Part shown: piece after piece, positions 38,224 through 47,674 of the stretch
Numbering within the stretch: position 1 is the stretch's first letter
Layout of the letters: the number at the start of each line of letters is the position of its first letter
Assembly: GCA_028279515.1 (NCBI GenBank)
Contig: JANQNQ010000014.1
Span: forward strand, 248,001-312,000
Origin: Flavobacteriaceae bacterium
GTDB lineage: Bacteria > Bacteroidota > Bacteroidia > Flavobacteriales > Flavobacteriaceae
DNA length: 64,000 bases
Reading direction: 5' to 3'
Made by a program: the position numbers and the translations under genes
The notes under the pieces: generated by a model
Database searches by the model: none
What the model was told of the DNA's origin: nothing
The model's input: the letters and a program-made list of their open reading frames with translations, nothing else

Positions 38224-41200
38224 GTGAGCAAATCCTTGATCTCGCAAGCCTTTGCACAGTCTTTGCCCTTGCAAAAACTGCAGGCTGCTATTGCCCAATC
38301 CCAATCAAAAACACAAATAAAAGACCTTGTCGGGTCGTCACTTTCGTTTGCAATTGCTGAGAGTTTTAAGCAAGCCGAACTCCCTTTTTTGTTAGTCTTA
38401 AACGACAAAGAAGAGGCGGCATACTACCTCAACGACCTTGAGCAACTGCTGGGTGAAAAGAATGTACTCTTTTACCCTGGAAGCTACCGTCGTCCCTATC
38501 AGATCGAAGAGACCGACAATGCCAATGTATTGCTCAGAGCCGAAGTGCTCAATCGTATCAACTCTCGTAAAAAGCCGGCCTTGATCGTTACCTATCCAGA
38601 CGCACTTTTTGAGAAAGTAGTGACAAAACGGGAGCTAGAACGAAATACATTGAAGGTGTCTATCGGGGATCGTTTGTCTTTAGACTTTGTAAACGAAGTA
38701 CTGTTCGAATACCAGTTTAAACGGGTCGATTTTGTAAGCGAACCTGGGGAATTTTCGGTTCGTGGTGGGATTGTGGATGTCTTCTCTTTTTCACACGACG
38801 AACCCTATCGTATCGAGTTTTTTGGGGACGAAGTAGACAGTATTCGAACCTTTGATGTAGAAACACAACTTTCAACTGATAAGGTAAAGAAGATCTCGGT
38901 CATGCCCAATGTGGCCAACAAACTGCTCGAAGAATCCCGCGAAAGTTTCTTGAAATATGTGGCCTCGAAAACGGTCGTTTTCGTGAAGAATGTAGAAATG
39001 CTTTCGGCCCGAGTCGACAAACTTTTTGAAAAAGCAAAGGAAGCTTTTGAGCAACTAGATTCAGAGATAAAACACGGCACACCCGGAGAGCTTTTTTGCA
39101 ACGCACAGCTACTGAAGACCCAATTAGAGGGCTTCACCACCGTATATCTCGGTCATGCTGGAAATCCCGAACTCCCTGCCATTGCTTTTAGCTGCAAACC
39201 GCAGCCGTCTTTCAATAAACAGTTCGACTTGCTCATCGAGCATTTGGTTGAAAACCATAATGCAGGATATACCAATTATATTCTCTGCGGAAGCCAACAG
39301 CAAGCACAACGCTTTCACGATATCTTTGAAGACGTAGAACAAGAGGTGCACTACCAGACCATTGTACTTTCTTTATATCAAGGATTTTCTGATTCTGAGT
39401 TGAAAATCGCCTGCTATACCGACCATCAAATCTTTGAACGTTATCACAAATTCCATTTGAAGAATGGCTATGCCAAGAAACAGGCCATTACCTTAAAGGA
39501 ATTGACCAATTTGGAGGTAGGTGATTACGTGACGCACATCGACCATGGTATTGGTAGGTTTGGCGGACTCCAAAAGATTGATGTCGAAGGAAAGAAACAG
39601 GAAGCCATCAAGCTGGTCTATGGTGAAAGAGATATTTTGTATTTGAGCATACACTCGTTACACAAGATCTCAAAATACAACGGAAAAGATGGCAAAACGC
39701 CTAAAATCTACAAACTAGGAAGCAACGCATGGAAGGCCTTGAAAAAGAAAACCAAGGCCCGTGTAAAACATATTGCCTTCAACTTAATCAAACTGTATGC
39801 AAAACGACGCATGCAAAAAGGATTTCAATACGCTCCCGATAGCTATTTACAACATGAGCTAGAAGCGTCTTTCATTTATGAAGACACGCCGGATCAAATT
39901 ACAGCCACAGCTGATGTAAAAGCCGATATGGAAAGTGAACGTCCTATGGACCGTCTGGTCTGCGGTGATGTTGGTTTCGGAAAGACCGAAGTAGCCATTC
40001 GCGCAGCTTTTAAGGCCGTAGATAACAGCAAACAGGTGGCCATTTTGGTTCCTACTACCATTTTGGCATTTCAGCACTTTAAGACCTTTAGCGAGCGTTT
40101 AGGGGACTTACCCGTTACAGTTGAATACCTTAATCGTTTTAAGACGGCGAAGCAGAAAAGAGAGACGCTAGAGCGATTGGCAGAAGGCAAAGTGGATATC
40201 ATCATAGGCACCCATCAATTGGTCAACAAAGATGTGACATTCAAAGACCTCGGTCTTTTGATCATTGACGAAGAGCAGAAGTTTGGAGTAGCCGTAAAAG
40301 ACAAGTTAAAGACCATCAAAGAAAATGTAGATACCTTGACGTTGACGGCAACTCCGATTCCGAGGACGTTGCAATTTAGTTTGATGGCCGCCAGAGATCT
40401 ATCAACCATCAACACACCTCCACCTAATCGCTATCCGATCGAAACGCATGTCGTTCGTTTTGGAGAAGAAACTATTCGGGATGCCGTATCATATGAGATA
40501 CAGCGTGGCGGACAAGTATTCTTCATTCACAATCGGATCGAGAATATCAAAGAGGTGGCTGGCATGATCCAACGTTTGGTTCCAGATGCTAAAATTGCGA
40601 TTGGTCACGGACAGATGGAAGGAAAAAAACTCGAAAAATTGATGCTCGCATTTATGAATGGGGAGTTCGATGTGCTGGTTTCAACTACCATCGTTGAAAG
40701 TGGTTTGGATGTACCCAATGCCAATACCATCTTCATCAACAACGCCAACAATTTTGGCCTGAGTGATCTGCACCAGATGCGTGGTCGTGTAGGGCGAAGC
40801 AATAAAAAGGCGTTCTGCTATTTTATCACGCCACCTTACTCTGCCATGACCGAAGATGCCCGAAAACGTATCACAGCCTTGGAGCAGTTCACTGATTTGG
40901 GCTCTGGTTTTAATATCGCCATGAAAGACCTTGAAATTCGTGGTGCCGGTGACCTGTTGGGCGGTGAGCAAAGTGGATTTATCAATGAAATCGGATTTGA
41001 CACCTATCAAAAGATCCTGAACGAAGCCATCGATGAACTCAAGGAAAACGAATTCAAAGAATTGTATCAAGGAACCGCCGAGGAAGAAAAGGTCTATGTA
41101 AAAGACACGCAAATCGATACTGACTTTGAGTTACTTTTCCCTGATGATTATATCAACAATATCTCGGAGCGCCTTAACCTGTACAACGAGCTAAGCACGA

Positions 41201-41580
41201 TCAAAGACGAAACGGCATTGCAACAGTACGAGTCTCGATTGATCGACCGTTTTGGAGAGCTTCCAGAATCAGCCACCGACCTATTGAATAGTGTTCGTAT
41301 CAAGTGGATCGCGACCAAAATGGGCTTGGAAAAAGTAGTGATGAAGAAAGGAAAATTGGTTGGTTACTTCATTTCGGACCAGCAATCGAGCTTTTATCAA
41401 AGTCAGATGTTCACCGACATTTTACGCTTTGTTCAGTACAATCCTTCGGTGGGGAAAATGAAAGAGAAGCAAACTCGCAACGGACTTCGATTGCTGATAA
41501 CCTTTGAGAATATTACTTCGATCGAAAAAGCCTGGAACGTATTGCAACCATTTGCCGTGAAAGAAGATGTAAGCATTTAA
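38224..41580 (+). CDS. mfd: Transcription-repair coupling factor
   Basis: Removes RNA polymerase stalled at lesions and recruits UvrA. 1118 residues from GTG 38224. Order: UvrB-like N-terminal domains (about 1-330), RNA polymerase-interaction domain around DYVTHIDHGIGRFGG, SF2 translocase with Walker A GDVGFGKTE, LLIIDEEQKFGV and TLTATPIPRTL, then QMRGRVGRSNKKA and the UvrA-blocking C-terminal domain. Complete, with normal family length. Confidence 0.96.
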   Translation: MSKSLISQAFAQSLPLQKLQAAIAQSQSKTQIKDLVGSSLSFAIAESFKQAELPFLLVLNDKEEAAYYLNDLEQLLGEKNVLFYPGSYRRPYQIEETDNANVLLRAEVLNRINSRKKPALIVTYPDALFEKVVTKRELERNTLKVSIGDRLSLDFVNEVLFEYQFKRVDFVSEPGEFSVRGGIVDVFSFSHDEPYRIEFFGDEVDSIRTFDVETQLSTDKVKKISVMPNVANKLLEESRESFLKYVASKTVVFVKNVEMLSARVDKLFEKAKEAFEQLDSEIKHGTPGELFCNAQLLKTQLEGFTTVYLGHAGNPELPAIAFSCKPQPSFNKQFDLLIEHLVENHNAGYTNYILCGSQQQAQRFHDIFEDVEQEVHYQTIVLSLYQGFSDSELKIACYTDHQIFERYHKFHLKNGYAKKQAITLKELTNLEVGDYVTHIDHGIGRFGGLQKIDVEGKKQEAIKLVYGERDILYLSIHSLHKISKYNGKDGKTPKIYKLGSNAWKALKKKTKARVKHIAFNLIKLYAKRRMQKGFQYAPDSYLQHELEASFIYEDTPDQITATADVKADMESERPMDRLVCGDVGFGKTEVAIRAAFKAVDNSKQVAILVPTTILAFQHFKTFSERLGDLPVTVEYLNRFKTAKQKRETLERLAEGKVDIIIGTHQLVNKDVTFKDLGLLIIDEEQKFGVAVKDKLKTIKENVDTLTLTATPIPRTLQFSLMAARDLSTINTPPPNRYPIETHVVRFGEETIRDAVSYEIQRGGQVFFIHNRIENIKEVAGMIQRLVPDAKIAIGHGQMEGKKLEKLMLAFMNGEFDVLVSTTIVESGLDVPNANTIFINNANNFGLSDLHQMRGRVGRSNKKAFCYFITPPYSAMTEDARKRITALEQFTDLGSGFNIAMKDLEIRGAGDLLGGEQSGFINEIGFDTYQKILNEAIDELKENEFKELYQGTAEEEKVYVKDTQIDTDFELLFPDDYINNISERLNLYNELSTIKDETALQQYESRLIDRFGELPESATDLLNSVRIKWIATKMGLEKVVMKKGKLVGYFISDQQSSFYQSQMFTDILRFVQYNPSVGKMKEKQTRNGLRLLITFENITSIEKAWNVLQPFAVKEDVSI

Positions 41581-41652
41581 CAGTTAGGCTCATTAGGTTG
41601 GCGTAATTTTTGCGACCAATTTTTATAGCATCCCTTTAAAAACCAACACGTT

Positions 41653-42369
41653 GTGAGTGATACAATCTACAACGAAGGCTTTGTTGCTGGACTTTTTGAC
41701 CAGATGAGCGGTTCGTACGAACGTATGAACACGATCACTTCGTTTGGGTTTTATCCGTTGTGGCGCGTACAGGCCATCAAGAAAATAGATCTGAAGAAAG
41801 GAGATCAAGTTGCCGACCTCATGACTGGAATCGGAGAATGCTGGAAACCCATCTTGACAAAAATTGGAACTACGGGAGTGCTAACGGCACTTGATTTTTC
41901 AGACGGGATGTTGAACATTGCTTATGAAAAGAAGAAACAGTTTCCGGATCATCATATTCAGATCGTAAACGAAAGTGTCTTTGCTAACAGCATTCCTTCA
42001 AACTCACAAGATGCGGTCATTTGCGCCTATGGCATGAAAACCTTCAGCGATCAACAAATACAGGATTTTTCGGCAGAAGTGCACCGCATTCTCAAACCCA
42101 ACGGACAATTTAGTTTGGTAGACGTATCCCTTCCGAAGAAAAAATGGTTGCGAAAACTATACCTCTTCTACATCGGAAGCGTCATTCCTAGAATCAGCAA
42201 ACTATTCGCCATCAAGAACGATAGCTATAAAATGTTGGGCATCTACGCCAAGAATTTCAAGAATGCCAAAAGAACCGCCGAACTTTTCTCAAAAAGCGGT
42301 TTGCAAACAGAATATTGCGAATATTTCTTTGGTTGTGCTACTGGAATCTACGGGCAGAAACTACAGTGA
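41653..42369 (+). CDS. UbiE/MenG-like SAM-dependent methyltransferase
   Basis: 238 residues from a GTG start. FDQMSGSYERMNTITSFGFY and the SAM motif VADLMTGIGECW resemble UbiE/MenG, and LDFSDGMLNIAYEKK is motif II. The catalytic partner could be a quinone, but several flavobacterial paralogues exist, so I do not assign menaquinone. Its 3' end overlaps the convergent ACT protein by 9 bp. Confidence 0.82.
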   Translation: MSDTIYNEGFVAGLFDQMSGSYERMNTITSFGFYPLWRVQAIKKIDLKKGDQVADLMTGIGECWKPILTKIGTTGVLTALDFSDGMLNIAYEKKKQFPDHHIQIVNESVFANSIPSNSQDAVICAYGMKTFSDQQIQDFSAEVHRILKPNGQFSLVDVSLPKKKWLRKLYLFYIGSVIPRISKLFAIKNDSYKMLGIYAKNFKNAKRTAELFSKSGLQTEYCEYFFGCATGIYGQKLQ

Positions 42370-43020
42370 TTTTAACCCTTTAATCACCTTAAACGCCTTG
42401 TCTACTTGGTCGTCATTGACCAATACAGTAAACTCATACGTCGTAGAGATCACCTCATAGATATTGACACCTTCCCATGACAAACGCTGAAAGATGAAGT
42501 AATAGATCCCCGGGATATCAACATTCTCCTTGGGCAGCTTTACGGTGATCGACGAAAGATTTTCCAAACTTTCGATCAGCACTTCATTCTTAAAAAGCTC
42601 GTGCACATAGTTGGCGATATTGCTACTGACCACAATGTTGGTCTCATTGACACCGCGAGAAGATGTGTAAAAGGCATTTTTGTTGCCTTCGATCTTCTTG
42701 ATCAACGCTGCCATATTGTGCAGCAGGGTATCAGATACCTTAAAAGTGTAGTCGTTAAGTGAAGAACGCACCGTGATCTCTCCGATGTTCTTTAAGGTCT
42801 TGACAATGCGATGGGTGGTTCTGAACTCGAGTTCTGATGAAAGTCGTTTTAACGCCATAACGATGGCACCGTTGCGAACTTCTTTGCCCAAATGCTCTTC
42901 GATCTCTGGCTTGATGTTACGAGAAAGGGAGGTCAAATTGATGATGCCTTGAGACAGAGCACTAAGTAAGAATGGCTTGGATTTTATATAATCCTCCACC
43001 ACAGAAGAAATAGTTTTCAT
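42361..43020 (-). CDS. ACT-domain-like regulatory protein
   Basis: 219 residues. The N-terminal 90 residues look like a winged helix (LTSLSRNIKPEIEEHLGKEV and GAIVMALKRLSSEL). Two ACT-like halves follow (NIVVSSNIANYVHELFK; LPKENVDIPGIYYFIFQRLS, with the ligand-type Gly, and FTVLVNDDQVDKAFKVI), as in aspartokinase regulatory tails. It may sense an amino acid. No catalytic domain is present. Confidence 0.65.
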   Translation of the reverse strand: MKTISSVVEDYIKSKPFLLSALSQGIINLTSLSRNIKPEIEEHLGKEVRNGAIVMALKRLSSELEFRTTHRIVKTLKNIGEITVRSSLNDYTFKVSDTLLHNMAALIKKIEGNKNAFYTSSRGVNETNIVVSSNIANYVHELFKNEVLIESLENLSSITVKLPKENVDIPGIYYFIFQRLSWEGVNIYEVISTTYEFTVLVNDDQVDKAFKVIKGLKSL

Positions 43021-43115
43021 TAATGATAGGGTTCGTTAGGCGTATAAAAGTAGTAATATGTTACATAAAATCAAAAAATAACGAATTGTGTTAAATAAAA
43101 CATTATTATGCATGC

Positions 43116-43475
43116 CTAAAAAAAGTAGAATGCATCCTCAATATGAGTCACATCAAAACCCTTCTTGCCTTTGAGTACACTTATCGCGTCAAAGCGAACC
43201 TCAACATCGAGTTGATTCTCAATAAGGTAGTGATCTACGGCCTTTACGAGCAGTCTAATTTTCTTTTTGCTGATAAATTCATGCGGAAGTCCAAAGTCTG
43301 ACGTCGAGCGTGTTTTCACTTCTACAACGACCAAAACTTCATCGATCATTGCCAAAAGATCGATCTCTGCGCGGTCATAACGGTAATTGCGCTCTAGGAT
43401 GTCGTATCCTTTTTTTAAGAGGAAGGCCTCTGCAAGTTTTTCGCCTAGTTTTCCTAATTCATTGTGTTGTGCCAT
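43116..43475 (-). CDS. YraN family protein (UPF0102), endonuclease-like
   Basis: 119 residues with the restriction-endonuclease-like core RNYRYDRAEIDLLAMIDEVL and VVEVKTR (the D...E-x-K pattern). Function is not established. It overlaps the LD-carboxypeptidase gene by 17 bp. Confidence 0.9.
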   Translation of the reverse strand: MAQHNELGKLGEKLAEAFLLKKGYDILERNYRYDRAEIDLLAMIDEVLVVVEVKTRSTSDFGLPHEFISKKKIRLLVKAVDHYLIENQLDVEVRFDAISVLKGKKGFDVTHIEDAFYFF

Positions 43476-44373
43476 TGCTGCTAAATTTTAAAGCAGCAGC
43501 AGTTGATCTCACGTCCAATTCAACCTGTTCTCCAAAGATCAAAGCACGATTGTCGTCTAAGTGCCCTGCCGGAAAATCAAAGCAAATCGGAAAATTATAA
43601 TTCGAGGTATGGTCTAAGATAATCTCTTTTGCGGTCTTACCAAAAGGAATGGTATTGTCGTGCATATCAGTCATGCTTCCTACAACAAGCCCCGACAATT
43701 CGTCGAAGTATCCGTTTCTTTTTAAGTTGAGCATCATACGATCCACATGATAGAGATATTCATCAAGGTCTTCTAGAAAGAGAATCTTTCCCTTTGTTTT
43801 TATTGAGGAGGAAGAGCCCAGCAAACTATACAATACACTCAGGTTTCCACCGACAAGCATTCCCGAAGCGTTTCCTTTTCTATTTCCTTCGGAAGCGTCA
43901 ATGCTATACGACACCCCTTCCCCAAAAATGATATCGCGAACTGAGGCCAGCCCCACTTGAGAACAACGATCAATATCAATGGGCATGGTAGCATGCAATG
44001 TTTTAAAACCTAGGTTGTGCATATGCGAATGCAAAGCCGTTATATCTGAATAACCGATCAACCATTTTGGGTTTTTGCTAAACTGAGAAAAATCCAATTG
44101 GTCGATAATTCGAGCCGTCCCATATCCCCCACGTGCGCACCAAATGGCCTTGATTTCAGGATCGTCTAAAAACGCCTGCAAATCGTCTGCCCTATCTTGG
44201 TCAGAACCTGCGAATTGATGGTCTTCGAGCGAGATGGTCTTACCAAATTTTACACGTAAACCCCAATCTTCGAGCACCTTAACAAAGGGAACCAGCACTT
44301 CAGCATCCAATTTTCTTGCAGTCGAAATGATCCCAACAGTGTCATTTGCTCGTATATATGTATTGTTTAGCAT
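43459..44373 (-). CDS. LD-carboxypeptidase, S66 family
   Basis: 304 residues from the ATG at 44373; the frame is open to 44532 but that part runs through the divergent promoter. Motifs: the nucleophile Ser region LIGYSDITALHS, IWCARGGYGTARIID, and LFLEDLDEYLYHVDRM with its catalytic Glu. It cleaves the LD bond of muropeptide tetrapeptides in peptidoglycan recycling. Confidence 0.9.
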   Translation of the reverse strand: MLNNTYIRANDTVGIISTARKLDAEVLVPFVKVLEDWGLRVKFGKTISLEDHQFAGSDQDRADDLQAFLDDPEIKAIWCARGGYGTARIIDQLDFSQFSKNPKWLIGYSDITALHSHMHNLGFKTLHATMPIDIDRCSQVGLASVRDIIFGEGVSYSIDASEGNRKGNASGMLVGGNLSVLYSLLGSSSSIKTKGKILFLEDLDEYLYHVDRMMLNLKRNGYFDELSGLVVGSMTDMHDNTIPFGKTAKEIILDHTSNYNFPICFDFPAGHLDDNRALIFGEQVELDVRSTAAALKFSSNGTTQ

Positions 44374-44470
44374 ACTCAAATATACACATATGCGCCTTGC
44401 AAGCGTTATAATGTAACCGGGAATGCCATTCAAGCGTCCAATAACCATATCATAACCTCCAACAACACAG

Positions 44471-45931
44471 ATGATTATGAGCGAGACCATTACCTGCAAC
44501 ACCACCAGTTTAGATGTGTACGTTCCTACCACTGAAAATCCCTGGGACAGAGAAAAAGTAATGCATGCCTATCGCCGAATTGCCTTCGGAGCCACCGAGC
44601 AAGAGATCAGTAATGCATTGAGTATGACCCCCTCTGACTTTATCGACGGTCTTGTCGATGAAGCCATTAATTTAGCCCCTACAGAAGCGCCTTTTTGGGC
44701 ATTTTGGGGACAAAACGACTTTACCAATTTTAATGATGACAATATTGCATATTTAGAAGACTGGCAATTACAGGCCTTTGACAATATGCTTAACCACGGT
44801 TTGAGAGAACGTCTTAGTCTCTTCTGGAGCAATCATTTTGTAACACAGCTCGAATCCTATTTCTGCGCTTCGTACCTATATCAGTATTACAATGTGCTTC
44901 AAACCTATGCCATAGGAAACTTCAAGGACTTTGTACATGACATCGGACTTACACCCGCCATGCTTGTCTATTTAAATGGGCTCGAAAACACCAAATTCAG
45001 TCCTAATGAAAATTATGCTCGTGAGCTATACGAACTTTTCACATTAGGTGCCAATAATGGATATACACAACAGGATATTGAAGAGACTTCGAGGGCATTG
45101 ACCGGATACAATGGCTGGACCGAATACTGCGGTGTCATCAACTTTACCCTCAACACCTTTGACAATACCGAAAAGACCATTTTTGAACAGGTCGGAGAGT
45201 GGAACTACGGTGACGTCATCAACATTCTTTTTGAACAAAAAGATGACCTGATTGCCACTTACATCTGCCGAAAGCTTTATACGTACTTTGTATCGCCATC
45301 AGTCAACGAAGATATCGTGGCCCAAATGGCGGCCACATTCTTAGATTCAGATAACCTATACGAGATTGCACCAGTATTGCGTCAACTTTTCAAAAGTCAG
45401 CACTTTTTTGACAAAAAAGTACCAGGCGTTATTGTAAAGAGTCCGATTGACCTGACCATTGGGTATTTAAAAGAAACCGGATTTACTATTACCGAAGATA
45501 ACCGCAATGCCCTGATCTATTTTAACGGGCAGCTTGGACAACGCATTTTTGACCCTGTAGATGTCGCAGGATGGCAAAGAGATCACGACTGGATCAATTC
45601 GAGCACACTTACCGCCAGATGGCTTATTCATGAATGGATGCTATGGTGGGTATGGAACAATGACCAAGAAGAATTTAGAAACTTTGCCCTTGAATTGGCC
45701 GGAGGCAGTAATGATCCCGCCTTTATCACCAAGGCCATTGTTGACCGTTTGGTGACCAATGGATTTCAAACAGCTTCAGATTACGACAATGCCACTGATA
45801 TTTTTAAAGGCGATGTTCCTGAGAACTATTATACCGATGGCACCTGGAATCTCTTTTGGGACACTGCCCCTTGGCAAATCATCAATCTCTTCTTCTACAT
45901 CATCAAAATGCCCGAATATCAACTAAAATAG
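44471..45931 (+). CDS. DUF1800 family protein
   Basis: 486 residues, with the signature SPNENYARELYELFTLGAN and HAYRRIAFGATEQEI. No obvious signal peptide. DUF1800 and DUF1501 genes are paired in many bacteria, and here they are separated by 6 bp. The biochemical role is unknown. ATG 44477 is an alternative start. Confidence 0.88.
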   Translation: MIMSETITCNTTSLDVYVPTTENPWDREKVMHAYRRIAFGATEQEISNALSMTPSDFIDGLVDEAINLAPTEAPFWAFWGQNDFTNFNDDNIAYLEDWQLQAFDNMLNHGLRERLSLFWSNHFVTQLESYFCASYLYQYYNVLQTYAIGNFKDFVHDIGLTPAMLVYLNGLENTKFSPNENYARELYELFTLGANNGYTQQDIEETSRALTGYNGWTEYCGVINFTLNTFDNTEKTIFEQVGEWNYGDVINILFEQKDDLIATYICRKLYTYFVSPSVNEDIVAQMAATFLDSDNLYEIAPVLRQLFKSQHFFDKKVPGVIVKSPIDLTIGYLKETGFTITEDNRNALIYFNGQLGQRIFDPVDVAGWQRDHDWINSSTLTARWLIHEWMLWWVWNNDQEEFRNFALELAGGSNDPAFITKAIVDRLVTNGFQTASDYDNATDIFKGDVPENYYTDGTWNLFWDTAPWQIINLFFYIIKMPEYQLK

Positions 45932-45937
45932 AAAACC

Positions 45938-47554
45938 ATGTGCACCCATCATAACAACACCGGATTCAAAAAGATCCAAATTGACGAACACGACCAAGAA
46001 CACAAAGACTGGAGCCGACGTTCTTTTATTCAGGCCTTAGGACTTGTAGGTGGCGGAACCATGATGTTGGGCAGTAGTGCCCTGACCGCCTCTACCCCAT
46101 CTCCTTTGGCCATGGCATTGAGTCAGGCTGAAAACGACAACATCCTTGTGATCATTCGCTTAAAAGGAGGTAATGATGGACTCAACACCATCGTACCTCT
46201 TTCAGAATATGATCTATACGCCAATGCAAGACCCGATCTTCGCATTGCCGAAAATAGACTCATCAACTTATCAGATGAATTTGCCATGCCAAACTTTATG
46301 ACCTCTCTCGAATCTATTTGGGGGGACGGAAAGATGAAGGTCGTTCATAGCGTGGGGTATCCTGATCAGGACCTTTCGCATTTTAGGTCTTCAGATATTT
46401 GGGCCTCTACAGAGCCCAACGACTTTGTTCCAACAGGATGGTTTGGGCGTTATTTTGAAGAACTATTTCCGGATTATTTGGTGAATCCACCCGAAAAGCC
46501 AGCGGCCGTGCAAATCGGAAGTATCGGAAACCTCATCTTTGACGGTGTCGAGAACAACTATGCCTTTACCGTAGCCAATCCGAATCAGCTCAATGATATT
46601 GCACAGAACGGAGTTGTACACGACCTTCAGAATTTGCCAGAGTGTGTGTATGGCGATCAGCTCGAGTTCATGCGCGGTACTACCAATACCACTTATCAGT
46701 ATGCGGGTGTCATTCACGATGCCTATATCAATAGCACTAATGACGTAGAATATATCGACGATCGCATCTCGAACCAATTGGCCATCGTTTCCCGTTTGAT
46801 CAAAGGTGGACTCGGCACCAAGGTGTACATGGTCTCTTTGGGCGGATTTGACACTCACGCCAATCAGATTGACGAGCACGAATCCTTGATGAAAAGCATT
46901 TCGATCGCCGTCAAAAATTTCTATGACGACTTGGCCACTACAGGAATAGACTCAAAAGTACTGTCTATGACCATTTCAGAGTTTGGAAGACGGGTAGAAC
47001 AAAATGGTTCGATGGGAACCGACCACGGTTCTTCTGCCCCCATATTGATGTTTGGACCAGCACTAAATGGTAGTGGTTTTGTAGGAACACACCAAAGCTT
47101 AGCAGATCTAGATATCATTGGAAACTTGAAATATTCAGTCGATTTTAGACAAGTCTACGCCACCGTTCTTAAAGAATGGCTGTGTATCGACCAGCAAACC
47201 GTCGACATTGCTTTACTAGGACAGCAATACGATACCGTAAACCTAGGATTTCAATGCGGTTCATTGTCAGTGGACGAGTTTGAATTGGATGGCACGCGAT
47301 TCTCGCACTTTGTCTCCTATGAACAAGGAGAAACCATCTTACACTACAATAATCCTTCGGCAGCGCATATGGTCATTAAGCTCTATAATATTCTCGGGCA
47401 AGAAATCGCCACGTTAAAAAATGACTTTTCATTGCAAGGTTCGCATTCGGTCAACATAAAGCAAGCAGCACAACAACGTCTTAGTAGGGCGCAATACATC
47501 TATAGAATTTCTATCAGAAATAAACACTATAGTAAATCCGTTCTAATTAAATAA
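45938..47554 (+). CDS. DUF1501 protein with Tat-like signal and T9SS type A sorting tail
   Basis: 538 residues. The N-terminus DWSRRSFIQALGLVGGG has a twin-arginine motif; the body has the sulfatase-like DUF1501 features RLKGGNDGLNTIVPL, SEFGRRVEQNGSMGTDHG and GGFDTHANQ. The last 75 residues (MVIKLYNILGQEIATL through YIYRISIRNKHYSKSVLIK) are a type A T9SS sorting domain. Export would therefore use Tat across the inner membrane and T9SS across the outer membrane. The paired DUF1800 protein is probably its partner. Confidence 0.9.
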   Translation: MCTHHNNTGFKKIQIDEHDQEHKDWSRRSFIQALGLVGGGTMMLGSSALTASTPSPLAMALSQAENDNILVIIRLKGGNDGLNTIVPLSEYDLYANARPDLRIAENRLINLSDEFAMPNFMTSLESIWGDGKMKVVHSVGYPDQDLSHFRSSDIWASTEPNDFVPTGWFGRYFEELFPDYLVNPPEKPAAVQIGSIGNLIFDGVENNYAFTVANPNQLNDIAQNGVVHDLQNLPECVYGDQLEFMRGTTNTTYQYAGVIHDAYINSTNDVEYIDDRISNQLAIVSRLIKGGLGTKVYMVSLGGFDTHANQIDEHESLMKSISIAVKNFYDDLATTGIDSKVLSMTISEFGRRVEQNGSMGTDHGSSAPILMFGPALNGSGFVGTHQSLADLDIIGNLKYSVDFRQVYATVLKEWLCIDQQTVDIALLGQQYDTVNLGFQCGSLSVDEFELDGTRFSHFVSYEQGETILHYNNPSAAHMVIKLYNILGQEIATLKNDFSLQGSHSVNIKQAAQQRLSRAQYIYRISIRNKHYSKSVLIK

Positions 47555-47580
47555 GGTAGGTTATTTTTTGGGGTTTACTT

Positions 47581-47613
47581 AAGCCTTCCAATTGAATTGG
47601 AAGGCTTTTTTTA
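47581..47613 (+). terminator. Intrinsic terminator after DUF1501
   Basis: A perfect 13-bp stem AAGCCTTCCAATT / AATTGGAAGGCTT around a single G, then a T run. Confidence 0.9.
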
Positions 47614-47644
47614 TTCTATACACCACGGTACACAGCAAAATCCT

Positions 47645-47652
47645 TATTTTTG
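47645..47652 (+). promoter_or_regulatory. Bacteroidota -7 box for metG
   Basis: TATTTTTG. Predicted start near 47658, 17 nt before the metG ATG at 47675. Confidence 0.55.
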
Positions 47653-47674
47653 TGCCTTCAATAAGCGATTTTTC

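Noticed and set aside
44374-44532. N-terminal extension of the LD-carboxypeptidase
   Set aside because: It would run through the divergent promoter region and the start of the DUF1800 gene; the S66 fold begins right after the ATG at 44373.
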